Shown piece after piece: positions 23,589 through 31,256 of a DNA stretch of 31,256 bases; within the stretch, counting starts at the first letter, position 1; every line of letters starts with the position of its first letter. The stretch lies in assembly GCA_964627605.1 (NCBI GenBank), contig CAZVGZ010000038.1:1-31256 (forward strand), written 5' to 3'. The notes beneath the pieces are model-generated. The model made no database searches, was not told where the DNA came from, and saw nothing but the letters and a program-made list of their open reading frames with translations. The position numbers and the translations under genes were made by a program. This DNA comes from CAZVGZ01 sp964627605. Its GTDB lineage: Bacteria > Latescibacterota > MWCZ01 > CAZVGZ01.

Positions 23589-25418
23589 GTGGACCGCAAC
23601 ACAATTCTTGCATACGTGCTGATTTTCTTTGTTCTCATCGGCTGGCTGTGGTGGGCTGATCGGCTACAGAAGGAACGTCAAACGACTAATGAGGTCGCCG
23701 AGCGGATGTTTCCCGATAGCCTAAAATCGTCTGCGCCAAGAGCGGTACCACGTCAGGAGCCGACTCCGCAGACGATCTCCCCTGCTGATCCCATCAGGTG
23801 GCAACCAAGCGAGTTTGACAGAGCTGAAGGGGCTGCGCCACAGACGACGCAGATAGCGGAGAGGATAATCACGATCACCGACTCGCTCTATACCGCCAAG
23901 ATATCCACCAAAGGTGCCAACCTAGTGGCGTGGCAGCTCAACACCTACAGCCAGAAGCCTGACAAAGCCCTTGGGGAGACCTTCGGACCACCAGTAGAGC
24001 TAATCCCCTACGAAGGCTACGGTGTCGATGTCGCTGTGGGGCCTGAAGGCCGCGAATCAAGTCTGAGCGGGCTGTCGTTCGAGCTGCTCGGTGCAGGCGG
24101 ATCAGATCGGCTTGAGGTCGGCAATTCGCTGACGCTGGCGTTCGCTGCGGAGATAGACGGGCGAAGGATCACAAAAACCTGGACATTTCATTCGGACAAC
24201 TACACCGCCGACTTGGCCGTGGCGGTGGATGGCGACCTGGGCACAGATCGGTTGGCGTTTCAGTGGAACGGCGGAATCCCCATGGAGCAGGGAAACCAGG
24301 TAATCTCTTCCAGGGGCGGACCGCTGGCTGGCCAAGGTTTGATGATGGTTGGTGGCGACCTTGAGACGCTTGACTACAGCGAAGAACGCGACTCTCTGGC
24401 AACTGTGGGCAACCTGGACTGGTTGGGGCAGAAGAACCGCTACTTCCTCTCGGCTTTTGTTCCTGGTACGCGCAGTGAACAGTGGGACCTAAAGGTCGCA
24501 ACCCATGGGATGATGTGGGATGGAATGGTCGTGCCTCGCCGGTTTGTATGGTCCGCTGCGCCGGTAGGCGTGGGCAACCGCAGCCTGTCTGGCACGGTAT
24601 ACATGGGTCCCATCGCGATCGAACCTTTGGGAAAAATATCCGAGCCGCTGACGCAGGCGGTTGACTTGGGATGGCAGATCATTCGCCCAATTTCGTTCGC
24701 TATCCTGTGGATGTTCAAACTCGTACACGCGGTCGTGCCCAACTTCGGTCTGGTGATTATTGTTTTCAGCGTCTTGGTGAAGATCATAGTCTACCCGCTG
24801 ACTCACAAGAGTTTTGAGGCCAGCACAAAAATGAAGACGCTCCAGCCGAAAATGCAGGAGTTGAAGGAGAAACACGCGGACGACAGCCAGAAGCTAAATC
24901 AGGAGATGATGAAGCTCTACAAAGAGGAGGGGTTCAACCCGCTCTCAGGCTGTCTACCGATGATCCTCCAGATGCCTATATTTTTCGCCATCTACGCGGT
25001 TCTCAACAGCAATATCGAGTTCCGCCACGCCGAATTTATATGGTGGATTGACGATCTCTCAGCGCCGGACATCGTGGCCCATCTTCCGTTTTCGTTGCCG
25101 ATGTACGGCTCGCACGTCAGCATCCTACCGTTCGTGATGGCAGGCAGCATGTTCATTCAGCAGCAGATGATGACCGCTGATCCTAGGCAGAAGATGATGA
25201 TGTACATCATGCCAGTGTTCATGCTGATGATCTTCAATAACATGGCGTCGGGGTTGGTACTCTACTGGACAATGTTCAACGTCCTTTCGTCCATTCAGCA
25301 GCTTATAATCAAACGCAAGCAGGACGACGAGGGCGACACGAACCGGGAAGTTGCCCCAGTGGCGATGCCCAAAGCGTTATCCAAAGGCCGAAAGAAGCTC
25401 CCCGGCTCACAAGACTGA
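23589..25418 (+). CDS. yidC: Membrane protein insertase YidC (Oxa1 family)
   Basis: 609 residues from a GTG start. YidC inserts and folds inner-membrane proteins with or without SecYEG. The N-terminal signal anchor is TILAYVLIFFVLIGWLWWAD (5-24), followed by a large periplasmic beta-sandwich domain (about 90-350), as found in diderm bacteria. The conserved insertase core is at about 370-585: ISFAILWMFKLVHAVVPNFG, LVIIVFSVLVKIIVYPLTHK, the coiled cytoplasmic loop with MKTLQPKMQELKEKH, the NPLSGCLPMILQMPIFFAIY segment, and the last two segments around MMMYIMPVFMLMIFNNMASG. The tail is basic (ALSKGRKKLPGSQD). It ends the rpmH block and is followed by a strong hairpin. Confidence 0.97.
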   Translation: MDRNTILAYVLIFFVLIGWLWWADRLQKERQTTNEVAERMFPDSLKSSAPRAVPRQEPTPQTISPADPIRWQPSEFDRAEGAAPQTTQIAERIITITDSLYTAKISTKGANLVAWQLNTYSQKPDKALGETFGPPVELIPYEGYGVDVAVGPEGRESSLSGLSFELLGAGGSDRLEVGNSLTLAFAAEIDGRRITKTWTFHSDNYTADLAVAVDGDLGTDRLAFQWNGGIPMEQGNQVISSRGGPLAGQGLMMVGGDLETLDYSEERDSLATVGNLDWLGQKNRYFLSAFVPGTRSEQWDLKVATHGMMWDGMVVPRRFVWSAAPVGVGNRSLSGTVYMGPIAIEPLGKISEPLTQAVDLGWQIIRPISFAILWMFKLVHAVVPNFGLVIIVFSVLVKIIVYPLTHKSFEASTKMKTLQPKMQELKEKHADDSQKLNQEMMKLYKEEGFNPLSGCLPMILQMPIFFAIYAVLNSNIEFRHAEFIWWIDDLSAPDIVAHLPFSLPMYGSHVSILPFVMAGSMFIQQQMMTADPRQKMMMYIMPVFMLMIFNNMASGLVLYWTMFNVLSSIQQLIIKRKQDDEGDTNREVAPVAMPKALSKGRKKLPGSQD

Positions 25419-25430
25419 CCAAGACGACGT

Positions 25431-25485
25431 CTCTATATAGATCGCGGGGACGCACCATATAGAGCGCGTCCCCGCGTAACTTTGT
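25431..25485 (+). terminator. Strong hairpin after yidC with a competing helix
   Basis: CGCGGGGACGC (25443-25453) and GCGTCCCCGCG (25466-25476) form a perfect 11-base GC-rich stem with a 12-base loop, 24 bases after the yidC stop. The following TAACTTTG is only a weak T-run. In addition CTCTATAT (25431-25438) is perfectly complementary to ATATAGAG (25457-25464) in the loop, allowing a pseudoknot or an alternative fold. It is most simply the end of the rpmH-yidC transcript. Confidence 0.7.
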
Positions 25486-25541
25486 AAGGCAGTCTGAAGT
25501 AACTGGATCAACGCGACAGATTAAAGAAGGACTGGAAGAGT

Positions 25542-26501
25542 TTGGCAGCGCTAGAGAATATTTTTTCGTGGTCGTTTTCCCAGATGCGGGATTTTGAGAC
25601 GTGCCGCCGAAAGCGGTACTGGGCCAAACACGCATCCTGGGGCGGATGGGACCACCGAGCCGACCAGCTTTCGCAAACGGCCTACCGTCTTGGAAAGATG
25701 ACCAACCGGTATGCACTCAAAGGCGAGGCTGTCGAAGACGCTTGTCTGTGGCTTATCAGAGAGCATCAAGCAGGACGTTCTGCCACTGCTGAAGAGGCGT
25801 ATGAAAAAGTCGCCAAGCCGCTGCTTGAGCGCCGCTGGAAGGAGTCCCGCGGCGGGCGTTGGAAAGATAGTCCCAAGAAATACTACTGCCTGTACGAACA
25901 CTACTACGGCAGTATGGAGGGTCAGGAGGAAAAGAAGACCGTCCTTGAGCTACGTGAGGACAGCATCCGCTGTCTGACCAATTTTATTGACAGTGTTCTT
26001 CCCCGCCTGGACGGCGTATTGGAAGAGCACGAAGTCCCTGTACAGACAATCTCAGATGGCGATCCAGAGTCCTTCGCGCTCAACTTCCTGAAAGTCTACG
26101 CCATTCCGGATTACGTCTACCAAAGTGACGGCGTTCTCCACATTCACGACTGGAAGACCGGCCGCCGACAGGACCACCACATGGATCAGGTGAGCGTCTA
26201 CGGTCTGTGGGCAGCCGAAAAGCACCACGTACCGAGTAGCGACATCCATGTCCACATCGAATACCTCAAAGAGGGCAGCGTAACCGAAAAGCGCCTCTCA
26301 TCAGCAGATATCGACAACACCCGCCAACTCATCCACGAATCCGTCGCAAAAATGCTCAACTACCTCAAAGACCGCGACGCCGCCACCAACATCCCCATGC
26401 CACGCTCCCAATGGGAACTCGCCCCCAACGCCGCCCCAAAACGCAACCCATGCAAATGGTGCGAGTTTTGGGAGTTGTGCGAGGAGGAGGCGGGCAAGTA
26501 G
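25542..26501 (+). CDS. PD-(D/E)XK nuclease with predicted 4Fe-4S cluster (Cas4/AddB-like)
   Basis: 319 residues from a TTG start (upstream frame closes at a TAA at 25500). The restriction-endonuclease-like core is visible: AIPDYVYQSDGVLHIHDWKT with PD (D190) and DWK (D203, K205), followed by the QxxxY motif DQVSVYGLWA (Q216, Y220). The N-terminus FSWSFSQMRDFETCRRKRYW gives Cys21, and the C-terminus NPCKWCEFWELCEEE gives Cys304, Cys307 and Cys313. This C-(n)-CxxC-x5-C spread is the iron-sulfur pattern of Cas4, AddB and related exonucleases. A single-strand DNA exonuclease role in recombination or repair is likely. No helicase, cas gene or CRISPR array lies nearby. Confidence 0.88.
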   Translation: MAALENIFSWSFSQMRDFETCRRKRYWAKHASWGGWDHRADQLSQTAYRLGKMTNRYALKGEAVEDACLWLIREHQAGRSATAEEAYEKVAKPLLERRWKESRGGRWKDSPKKYYCLYEHYYGSMEGQEEKKTVLELREDSIRCLTNFIDSVLPRLDGVLEEHEVPVQTISDGDPESFALNFLKVYAIPDYVYQSDGVLHIHDWKTGRRQDHHMDQVSVYGLWAAEKHHVPSSDIHVHIEYLKEGSVTEKRLSSADIDNTRQLIHESVAKMLNYLKDRDAATNIPMPRSQWELAPNAAPKRNPCKWCEFWELCEEEAGK

Positions 26502-26510
26502 ATCCCGGCT

Positions 26511-27545
26511 TCACTCCGATAACAGCCCCAGCCCAAATTCGCGGAGTCCAATTTGTTTGCGGAGCTTGTCAGTTGTCTGAGGGAGGTCGGGGACTGCTTG
26601 GATATCGTCGGGCGTACCAAAACGACGACCGAACATCAGAAAAAAATATGTCAGCATTTCGACCTGGCGTTTCAGTTGGTACATGATGGTTTCGCCGTCT
26701 GACTCGGGGAAACGGTCCAAATGAATTGAGTTGTTCGGTACCTCCCGCGAGTGTTCAAGCGTTTCACGATTCAACTCATCACCACACCAGGCGAACGCCG
26801 CTCGACGAATTGTGAGGCTGTATTCCCTTTTCGTTGTCATTGTAAGAAACTCAAGGACACTCTAAAGTTTCAGAACAGTCACTTCATAGTCGACTAAGTC
26901 AAGAGCTTTTGAGTACCTGCGAATAGAAGCCTCTATTCTTTAAATACGGTGCGGATTATTTCTCAACTCACCCCGTGCCTTGGACTCAAACCCACGTATC
27001 GCTGACCATTCCTTCCACTTTTGATCGACCGGCATCGGCCCGACATACATGGGTTCGTTCCAGTACCCGTCTGCGAGTTCGCCATTGGCCTTATGCACGG
27101 AATGAATAGGGCCTAGCAATATCGTGTTGACAGGTTGCCGCTTGGGCCATGACAATCTATTAACTCTCGTCAAATCGACGCTGAGGTTCCAGAAGCCTCT
27201 CCGGAGCTCTAATGCGTCCACGGCGCCCTCAACCGCGGAATGGTAGGATTTCTCGCTGACGGCTATTCGAACTGGCATGTAATTCTGGGGCAACTCGCCG
27301 TAGACGCTATTTGCCGCGCGCTCTAACACTTTTTGACGCGGTCCTGCGAGAAAATCAGGTACGGTGCCGCCGAAGGTCAGCCGGCAACTGTCCACCTCGG
27401 CTTTTTGCCACCCCAGTTGGTGGGGGAGGGAAATATCCGTGACTATCACGTAATTTTCTTCTGAAAGACTTCTATAGATTCGTTCTTCACGCCATACCGT
27501 TATTCTTTCACCGGTAGCCGGAGACCCAAATTGGTTCAGAACTAT
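26511..27545 (-). pseudogene. Decayed gene with two in-frame stops, possibly HEPN-domain protein
   Basis: One frame stays coding-like for over 1 kb, from just after the TIM-barrel gene's end (27545) down to 26511, broken only by TAA (26942-26940) and TAG (26864-26862). It has no ATG at its 5' end (first codons read NQFGSPATGERITVWREERI). Parts read RRGFWNLSVDLTRVNRLSWP, then LRNNPHRI, stop, RIEASIRRYSKALDLVDYEV TVLKL, stop, SVLEFLT, and RRAAFAWCGDELNRETLEHS with REVPNNSIH. The last block resembles the end of Apea-like HEPN domains ('..LWsaLEfLt....L..lR..RN.lvH'), where TAG would replace Trp and Pro the motif Arg. It was probably an RNase-type defence protein. Family assignment is by eye. Confidence 0.6.
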
Positions 27546-28288
27546 TTACCCATGCCCCGCAAATTCTTGAGGCAGCGGTCTACGCACTCAAGCGGTGGGT
27601 AGGCGTAGGTCTCCTGCTCAACGATGTACCACTCGGTGCCGCCGGTGGACTCGCAGATACCGAACACCACATCCCACGGGACTTTGCCGTCGCCGATGAG
27701 GGCGGAGTTGTAGGACTCGTCATACTCCTTGAGATGCACCGTGATCGCTCTGCCGGGGTAGCGCTCCAGATAGGGGATCGGGTCAGCGCCGCCATGCCAT
27801 GCGTTGCCTGTGTCAACCTGCATGACAACCTCAGCGGAGGTGTTGCCGAAAAAGACATCCCAAGGTATCTGGCCGTCCATCTCCTGGAATTCGACAGTGT
27901 GATTGTGATACCCTGTGAGCATGTCGTGGGGCTTCAGCAGCTCTGCTATCTCGTTAAAAACATCGGCGGTCGATCTCCAAGCGTCGATGCTGTCGCGGCA
28001 CTCCTCTGGAAGTCCAGGTACTATGAGGAACTTGTTGCCGATGGTCTTGTGAAATTCGATGATCTTTTCGAGCTCGTCGCCCATGAGCGTGTCGATGCCT
28101 GTGTGGGTTCCGCAGACTTTTAGGCCGAGATCATCAACCATCGTTTTGAGTTCGGAAGCGGTGGCGCCGTGATATCCTGCGAACTCGACGCCATCGTAAC
28201 CCATGTCGGCGACGGCTTTGAGGGTGCCAGGCAGATCTTTGGCGCAGTCGTCCCTGATTGAGTAGAGTTGCAGTGCGATTGGGATCAT
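27542..28288 (-). CDS. Sugar phosphate isomerase/epimerase-like TIM barrel
   Basis: 248 residues from the ATG at 28288, set by AAGGAGC 5 bases upstream; the frame continues upstream without support. The AP endonuclease 2/xylose-isomerase-like barrel is clear: IALQLYSIRDD (strand 1), MGYDGVEFAGYHG (metal-ligand Glu), LKVCGTHTG, MLTGYHNHTVEFQ, VVMQVDTGNAWHGG, AITVHLKEYD and EWYIVEQETYAYPP (last ligand Glu). It is predicted to be a cytoplasmic, divalent-metal-dependent isomerase or epimerase of sugars or inosose-like polyols; the substrate is not deducible. It is divergent from the acetyltransferase genes and stands alone on its strand, followed by the decayed gene at 26511-27545. Confidence 0.87.
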   Translation of the reverse strand: MIPIALQLYSIRDDCAKDLPGTLKAVADMGYDGVEFAGYHGATASELKTMVDDLGLKVCGTHTGIDTLMGDELEKIIEFHKTIGNKFLIVPGLPEECRDSIDAWRSTADVFNEIAELLKPHDMLTGYHNHTVEFQEMDGQIPWDVFFGNTSAEVVMQVDTGNAWHGGADPIPYLERYPGRAITVHLKEYDESYNSALIGDGKVPWDVVFGICESTGGTEWYIVEQETYAYPPLECVDRCLKNLRGMGK

Positions 28289-28559
28289 GTTTGCTCCTTT
28301 TTCGGCGGCGGCTGGGCAAATACCACTCCTGGAAACCATAAACTTAAGCCCAACAACCATCGTAGTGAAACGTTTTGGACACCACAGACGGCGCTGTTGC
28401 TGTGTGGTGTGTGACGTCATTAAGCTCAACCGACACGTGTTCGAACCCGTCTCTACGCCGGAGAGTGGTCGATGCGCCATGTAAAGAATGTGCATGCACC
28501 TTGGACTTTAGTGGTGATGGTTATCGCTGCAGTAAGTCCAGCATTGGAACAAGCCTTCG

Positions 28560-28803
28560 CGACGGCGTGAAACTTGAGTGGCTAGATGGACGACTCGCTA
28601 ACGTCGATCAGTGGATGCCCACAGTGGGAGATGGAGGCCAGGTAGCTTTCGCGGACCTCAATTTCTTAAAAAATCTTTTCGGCTACCGCTCGTTTGATGA
28701 GTTGAATTTCGTCATCCCGGACTGCTACGCCATAGGCGATGCTGCGGTTCTCATGGATGTTCTTTTTCCGAAGACGCAGACTTATGTTCAGCCAGTATGT
28801 TAG
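28560..28803 (+). pseudogene. C-terminal remnant of a duplicated Eis-like acetyltransferase
   Basis: The frame ending at TAG 28803 aligns without gaps over about 80 residues with the C-terminus of the intact gene that starts 33 bases later. Here it reads RDGVKLEWLDGRLANVDQWM PTVGDGGQVAFADLN; there it reads RDGLKLVFDRGRITKVEKWM PTVPDSGQAAFPDLT. Both continue LFGYRS.....PDC...A..VL.D.LFP....YV..V. By eye about half the positions are identical (43 of 81). The acetyltransferase part (about 340 residues) is missing, and the open frame upstream of 28560 (from 28375) shows no homology. It could be expressed as a stand-alone SCP2-like piece, but a truncated tandem copy is the simpler reading. Confidence 0.75.
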
Positions 28804-28835
28804 GCTATTGATTCAAACCCAAGTTGGAGTCCGCA

Positions 28836-30164
28836 TTGACTGATCAAACCGAAGTAATCAAAACGCTCGACGACAACCTTGTTCTGCGCCACGCCAGAAT
28901 AGAGGACGCAAACGCTTTGGCGGACTTTTTTGGCGAGGCGTTCAAGTGGCATAAGGCTGGCGAGCCCGGACGTGGGAACATGGCGTGGACGCTCGATCTG
29001 ATGAGTGGCCGCCATCCCACTACGAAAGCGAATGACTTCACAATCGTCGAAAACACCGCCGATGGATCGATAGTTTCGGCGTGCGGCTATATATCTCAAC
29101 GCTGGACCTATGACGGCATTGAGTTTGGAATGGGTCGCCCGGAAATAGTCGCAACGCATGAGGATTACAGAGGTCGTGGTCTGGTGCGGTTGCAGTTTGA
29201 CGTTCTGCACAGTTGGGCAGAATCGCGCAATGAACCTGTGCAGGTAATCGGTGGTATTCAGTATTTCTACCGCCAGTTCGGTTACGATAGGGCTATCGAG
29301 CAGTTTAATGGGCGCTCTGGCTCGCTATCGTTTGTCCCGACACTGAAAGCCGGCGAAAAAGAGCCTTACCTAGTCAGAGAGGCGAGCGACCAAGACCTGC
29401 CGTTCCTAAAAGAGATGTACTCCGAGTTTTGCAGCCGCTCAATGCTGGCGTGCTTATGGGATGACGAATACTGGCACTACGACATCCATCAGCGCAACGA
29501 GATGCATCGCATGAATCGATGTATCGTCGAAACGCCTGATGGCTCGCCTGTTGGGATGATCGGCTATGGCACCGGGCTGTCAGGCGGACTGGTACGGTTG
29601 GAGACCTACGAACTTCGCAAAGGGGTATCGTGGTTGGCTGTGACGCCATCGGTCTTGCGGTATTTGAGACGCATTGGAGATGAGTGGGCCGCCAAAGACC
29701 AGGCACAGTGCAGTGGAGTAATAGTAGGAGCGCAAAAGGACCATCCGATTTTCACATCGTATCCCGATAGATTCCCCCAAAAACACGCACCGTGGGTATG
29801 GTATGTTCGCGTGCCGAAGCTGACCGGTTTCCTTACTCTCATAACATCAGCGCTCGAAAAACGGCTGGCCGACTCAGCAGCGGCAAACTATTCAGGTTCT
29901 TTGACGATCTCTTTCTATCGCGATGGCCTGAAGTTGGTGTTCGATAGGGGCCGCATCACGAAAGTCGAAAAATGGATGCCCACGGTACCAGACAGCGGGC
30001 AGGCGGCGTTCCCCGACCTGACTTTTCTTCAGCTCCTTTTCGGCTATAGGTCTTTGGCAGAAATCCGCCACGCCTGGCCCGACTGTGTCGCCGACGCTGA
30101 AGCGACGGTCCTTCTTGATGCCCTCTTCCCACGACGTCTGTCGTACGTCGCGTCTGTGTGGTAG
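28836..30164 (+). CDS. GNAT N-acetyltransferase with C-terminal SCP2-like domain (Eis-like)
   Basis: 442 residues from TTG 28836, chosen for GGAG 6 bases upstream; TTG 28824 would add four residues. The N-terminal GNAT domain has NLVLRHARIEDANALADFFG, then GIEFGMGRPEIVATHEDYRG and RGLVRLQFDVLHSWAE, where EDYRGRGL is the acetyl-CoA pyrophosphate loop. YFYRQFGYDRA follows, with the usual 'FY...GY'. A second GNAT-like part (about 190-300) and a C-terminal SCP2-like domain (about 345-442) give the three-part layout of Eis/enhanced-survival acetyltransferases. These acetylate amines on small molecules or proteins; the acceptor is unknown. A truncated paralogue lies directly upstream, and it converges with the dehydrogenase gene 14 bases beyond its stop. 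Confidence 0.86.
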   Translation: MTDQTEVIKTLDDNLVLRHARIEDANALADFFGEAFKWHKAGEPGRGNMAWTLDLMSGRHPTTKANDFTIVENTADGSIVSACGYISQRWTYDGIEFGMGRPEIVATHEDYRGRGLVRLQFDVLHSWAESRNEPVQVIGGIQYFYRQFGYDRAIEQFNGRSGSLSFVPTLKAGEKEPYLVREASDQDLPFLKEMYSEFCSRSMLACLWDDEYWHYDIHQRNEMHRMNRCIVETPDGSPVGMIGYGTGLSGGLVRLETYELRKGVSWLAVTPSVLRYLRRIGDEWAAKDQAQCSGVIVGAQKDHPIFTSYPDRFPQKHAPWVWYVRVPKLTGFLTLITSALEKRLADSAAANYSGSLTISFYRDGLKLVFDRGRITKVEKWMPTVPDSGQAAFPDLTFLQLLFGYRSLAEIRHAWPDCVADAEATVLLDALFPRRLSYVASVW

Positions 30165-30183
30165 TTGATGGCGCGTACTACCA
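30159..30183. terminator. Inverted repeat spanning both stop codons of convergent genes
   Basis: TGGTAGT (30159-30165) and ACTACCA (30177-30183) form a perfect 7-base stem with an 11-base loop. Each arm contains the final Trp codon and TAG stop of one gene: the acetyltransferase on plus and the dehydrogenase on minus. No T-run follows, so it is at most a weak shared terminator. Confidence 0.35.
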
Positions 30184-31194
30184 GTCGAGGAGGACTTTGA
30201 ACGCTTCTCTCGATTCCAACATCTCAAATCCGCGGTCGATCTCTCTGTGATCCATACGGTGTGACATGAACACCCAGGGATCGACATCGCCCCTTCTGAC
30301 CATATCAAAAAACTCGTCGTGGACCTCGGCCTCGTCAGGCGCGATGTAGGAGACCCTCGTGTCTGTCTTGTGCACCGCGTCTGGGTCGGTGCTCGGTGGG
30401 ACGCCGTAGACCCCTACACGCCCTTCAGGCGACAAACACTCTATCCCCAAGTCTATGATCGACGTATCTCCTACGCCTTCGATCACCCGATCAATACCAG
30501 CACCACCAGTCAACTCCTTAGCCTTTTCAGCGACATCTCCGTCAGCTACGTTGATGGTCGCAGTGGGATGGCACATCGCAGCGGCACGCTCAATCGACGA
30601 TGGGGTACGACCTGCCAGAAATACGTTGTCCGCCCCAAGCTGCTTGGCAAACATTACAAACGCGACTCCCACAGGCCCGGTGCCAAAAATCAGTACACTC
30701 GTATTCTGATCCACACCGAACCGCCTGGTCCAGCTCAGCGTCTCTTTAAGGGTAATCGCCAATACTCCCACCGCCGGATCGACACCTTTGGGAAGAACCT
30801 GCTGCGGATGGAGGAAATCGCTTTTGGCTATTGAGGGATCATCCTCTTCAATCGCCCACTGATCGGTCACCAGACCTAACTCTGCAAACGATCCAAAATA
30901 CTCCCTTATGTCCACTCCTTCTTCAAAATAGGTTTTGGGGCGGATCACCAGGTCGCCGATCTTGTAGTTGCTTACCTTAGTCCCAACCTCAACAACCTTC
31001 CCCACAGCCTCATGCCCCAGAACACCGGGGAAGTTAGCGCAGCCCGAAAATGTGCCGTCGAGCAGTTTTTTGTCGGTGCTGTTGCAGATGCTCCCTACCA
31101 ACAACCGCACTCGTGCGTGGTAGTCCCCCAGAGGTGTCATTGGTACGTCGCGGATTGCCAGCTCACCAGCCGCTTCAATCAAGACCGCTTTCAT
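30178..31194 (-). CDS. Zinc-dependent medium-chain dehydrogenase (MDR family)
   Basis: 338 residues; the ATG at 31194 has AGGAGC about 8 bases upstream. The N-terminal GroES-like catalytic domain has MKAVLIEAAGELAIRDVP, the catalytic zinc ligand Cys37 in GSICNSTD, and FPGVLGHEAVGKVVEVGTKV with His61-Glu62. The four-cysteine structural zinc loop of classical alcohol dehydrogenases is absent. The Rossmann domain has SVLIFGTGPVGVAFVMFAKQ, DNVFLAGRT and GGAGIDRVIEGVG. It should oxidise an alcohol or polyol or reduce the matching ketone with NAD(P); the substrate is unknown. 'DRGFEMLESREAFKVLLDW' is a standard ending. It converges with the acetyltransferase gene and shares an inverted repeat over the stop codons. 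Confidence 0.9.
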   Translation of the reverse strand: MKAVLIEAAGELAIRDVPMTPLGDYHARVRLLVGSICNSTDKKLLDGTFSGCANFPGVLGHEAVGKVVEVGTKVSNYKIGDLVIRPKTYFEEGVDIREYFGSFAELGLVTDQWAIEEDDPSIAKSDFLHPQQVLPKGVDPAVGVLAITLKETLSWTRRFGVDQNTSVLIFGTGPVGVAFVMFAKQLGADNVFLAGRTPSSIERAAAMCHPTATINVADGDVAEKAKELTGGAGIDRVIEGVGDTSIIDLGIECLSPEGRVGVYGVPPSTDPDAVHKTDTRVSYIAPDEAEVHDEFFDMVRRGDVDPWVFMSHRMDHREIDRGFEMLESREAFKVLLDW

Positions 31195-31256
31195 TAGTAG
31201 GTGCTCCTTCTGTTTATCCCATTCTGACAGCGAAAAATCGAACCAGAGAAACCGGG

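Noticed and set aside
25542..26501. CRISPR-Cas adaptation locus suggested by the Cas4-like nuclease
   Set aside because: No cas1, cas2 or repeat-spacer array is present in the window.
22502..26942. Alternative genetic code with reassigned UAA/UAG, suggested by three in-frame stops
   Set aside because: Intact genes here end normally in TAA, TAG and TGA (for example 4287 TAA, 2349 and 5427 TAG), and conserved genes have no internal stops, so decay or local readthrough is simpler.

Overview
The window looks like chromosomal DNA of an uncultured diderm (Gram-negative type) bacterium of moderate GC content using the standard bacterial code. The diderm reading rests on kdsB (CMP-KDO synthetase, LPS core) and on a YidC with a large periplasmic domain. 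The mix of URO-D-like, amidohydrolase, xylose-isomerase-like and unusual glycoside hydrolase genes reminds me of candidate phyla such as Poribacteria. That placement is inference only.

Layout. 1-137: start of an exported protein, minus strand, cut by the window edge. 552-5427: plus-strand run of enzymes (SirB1-like transglutaminase fold, cysteine hydrolase, metal amidohydrolase, small SAM methyltransferase, URO-D-like protein). 5636-6652: a wrecked family 2 glycosyltransferase followed by an unassigned coding remnant. 6751-11103, minus strand: DUF1844 protein, manA, moaB, kdsB and an uncharacterised protein, with two ATGA stop/start overlaps. 11284-15200, plus strand: a 990-residue glycoside-hydrolase-like protein and a nitrilase-family hydrolase. 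15228-22076, minus strand: one long probable operon (M16 peptidase, small hypothetical, membrane transporter-like protein, HAD hydrolase, GT-C glycosyltransferase, secreted hypothetical), with three ATGA overlaps. Upstream of it, 22319-22684 encodes a two-repeat protein split by an in-frame TAA.

22806-25418 is the conserved rpmH-rnpA-yidD-yidC block, with a readable sigma70-type promoter and a strong terminator-like hairpin after yidC. 25542-26501 is a PD-(D/E)XK nuclease with the four-cysteine Fe-S pattern. 26511-27545 (minus) is a decayed gene carrying two in-frame stops, possibly HEPN-like. 27542-28288 (minus) is a sugar isomerase/epimerase-like TIM barrel. 28560-28803 is the C-terminal remnant of a duplicated Eis-like acetyltransferase whose intact relative follows at 28836-30164. 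The window ends with a zinc-type dehydrogenase on the minus strand (30178-31194).

No CRISPR array, insertion sequence, tRNA or rRNA was seen. The most notable signals are the several genes in decay, the in-frame UAA between two repeat halves, the uncharacterised protein coupled to kdsB, and the lone Cas4/AddB-like nuclease.
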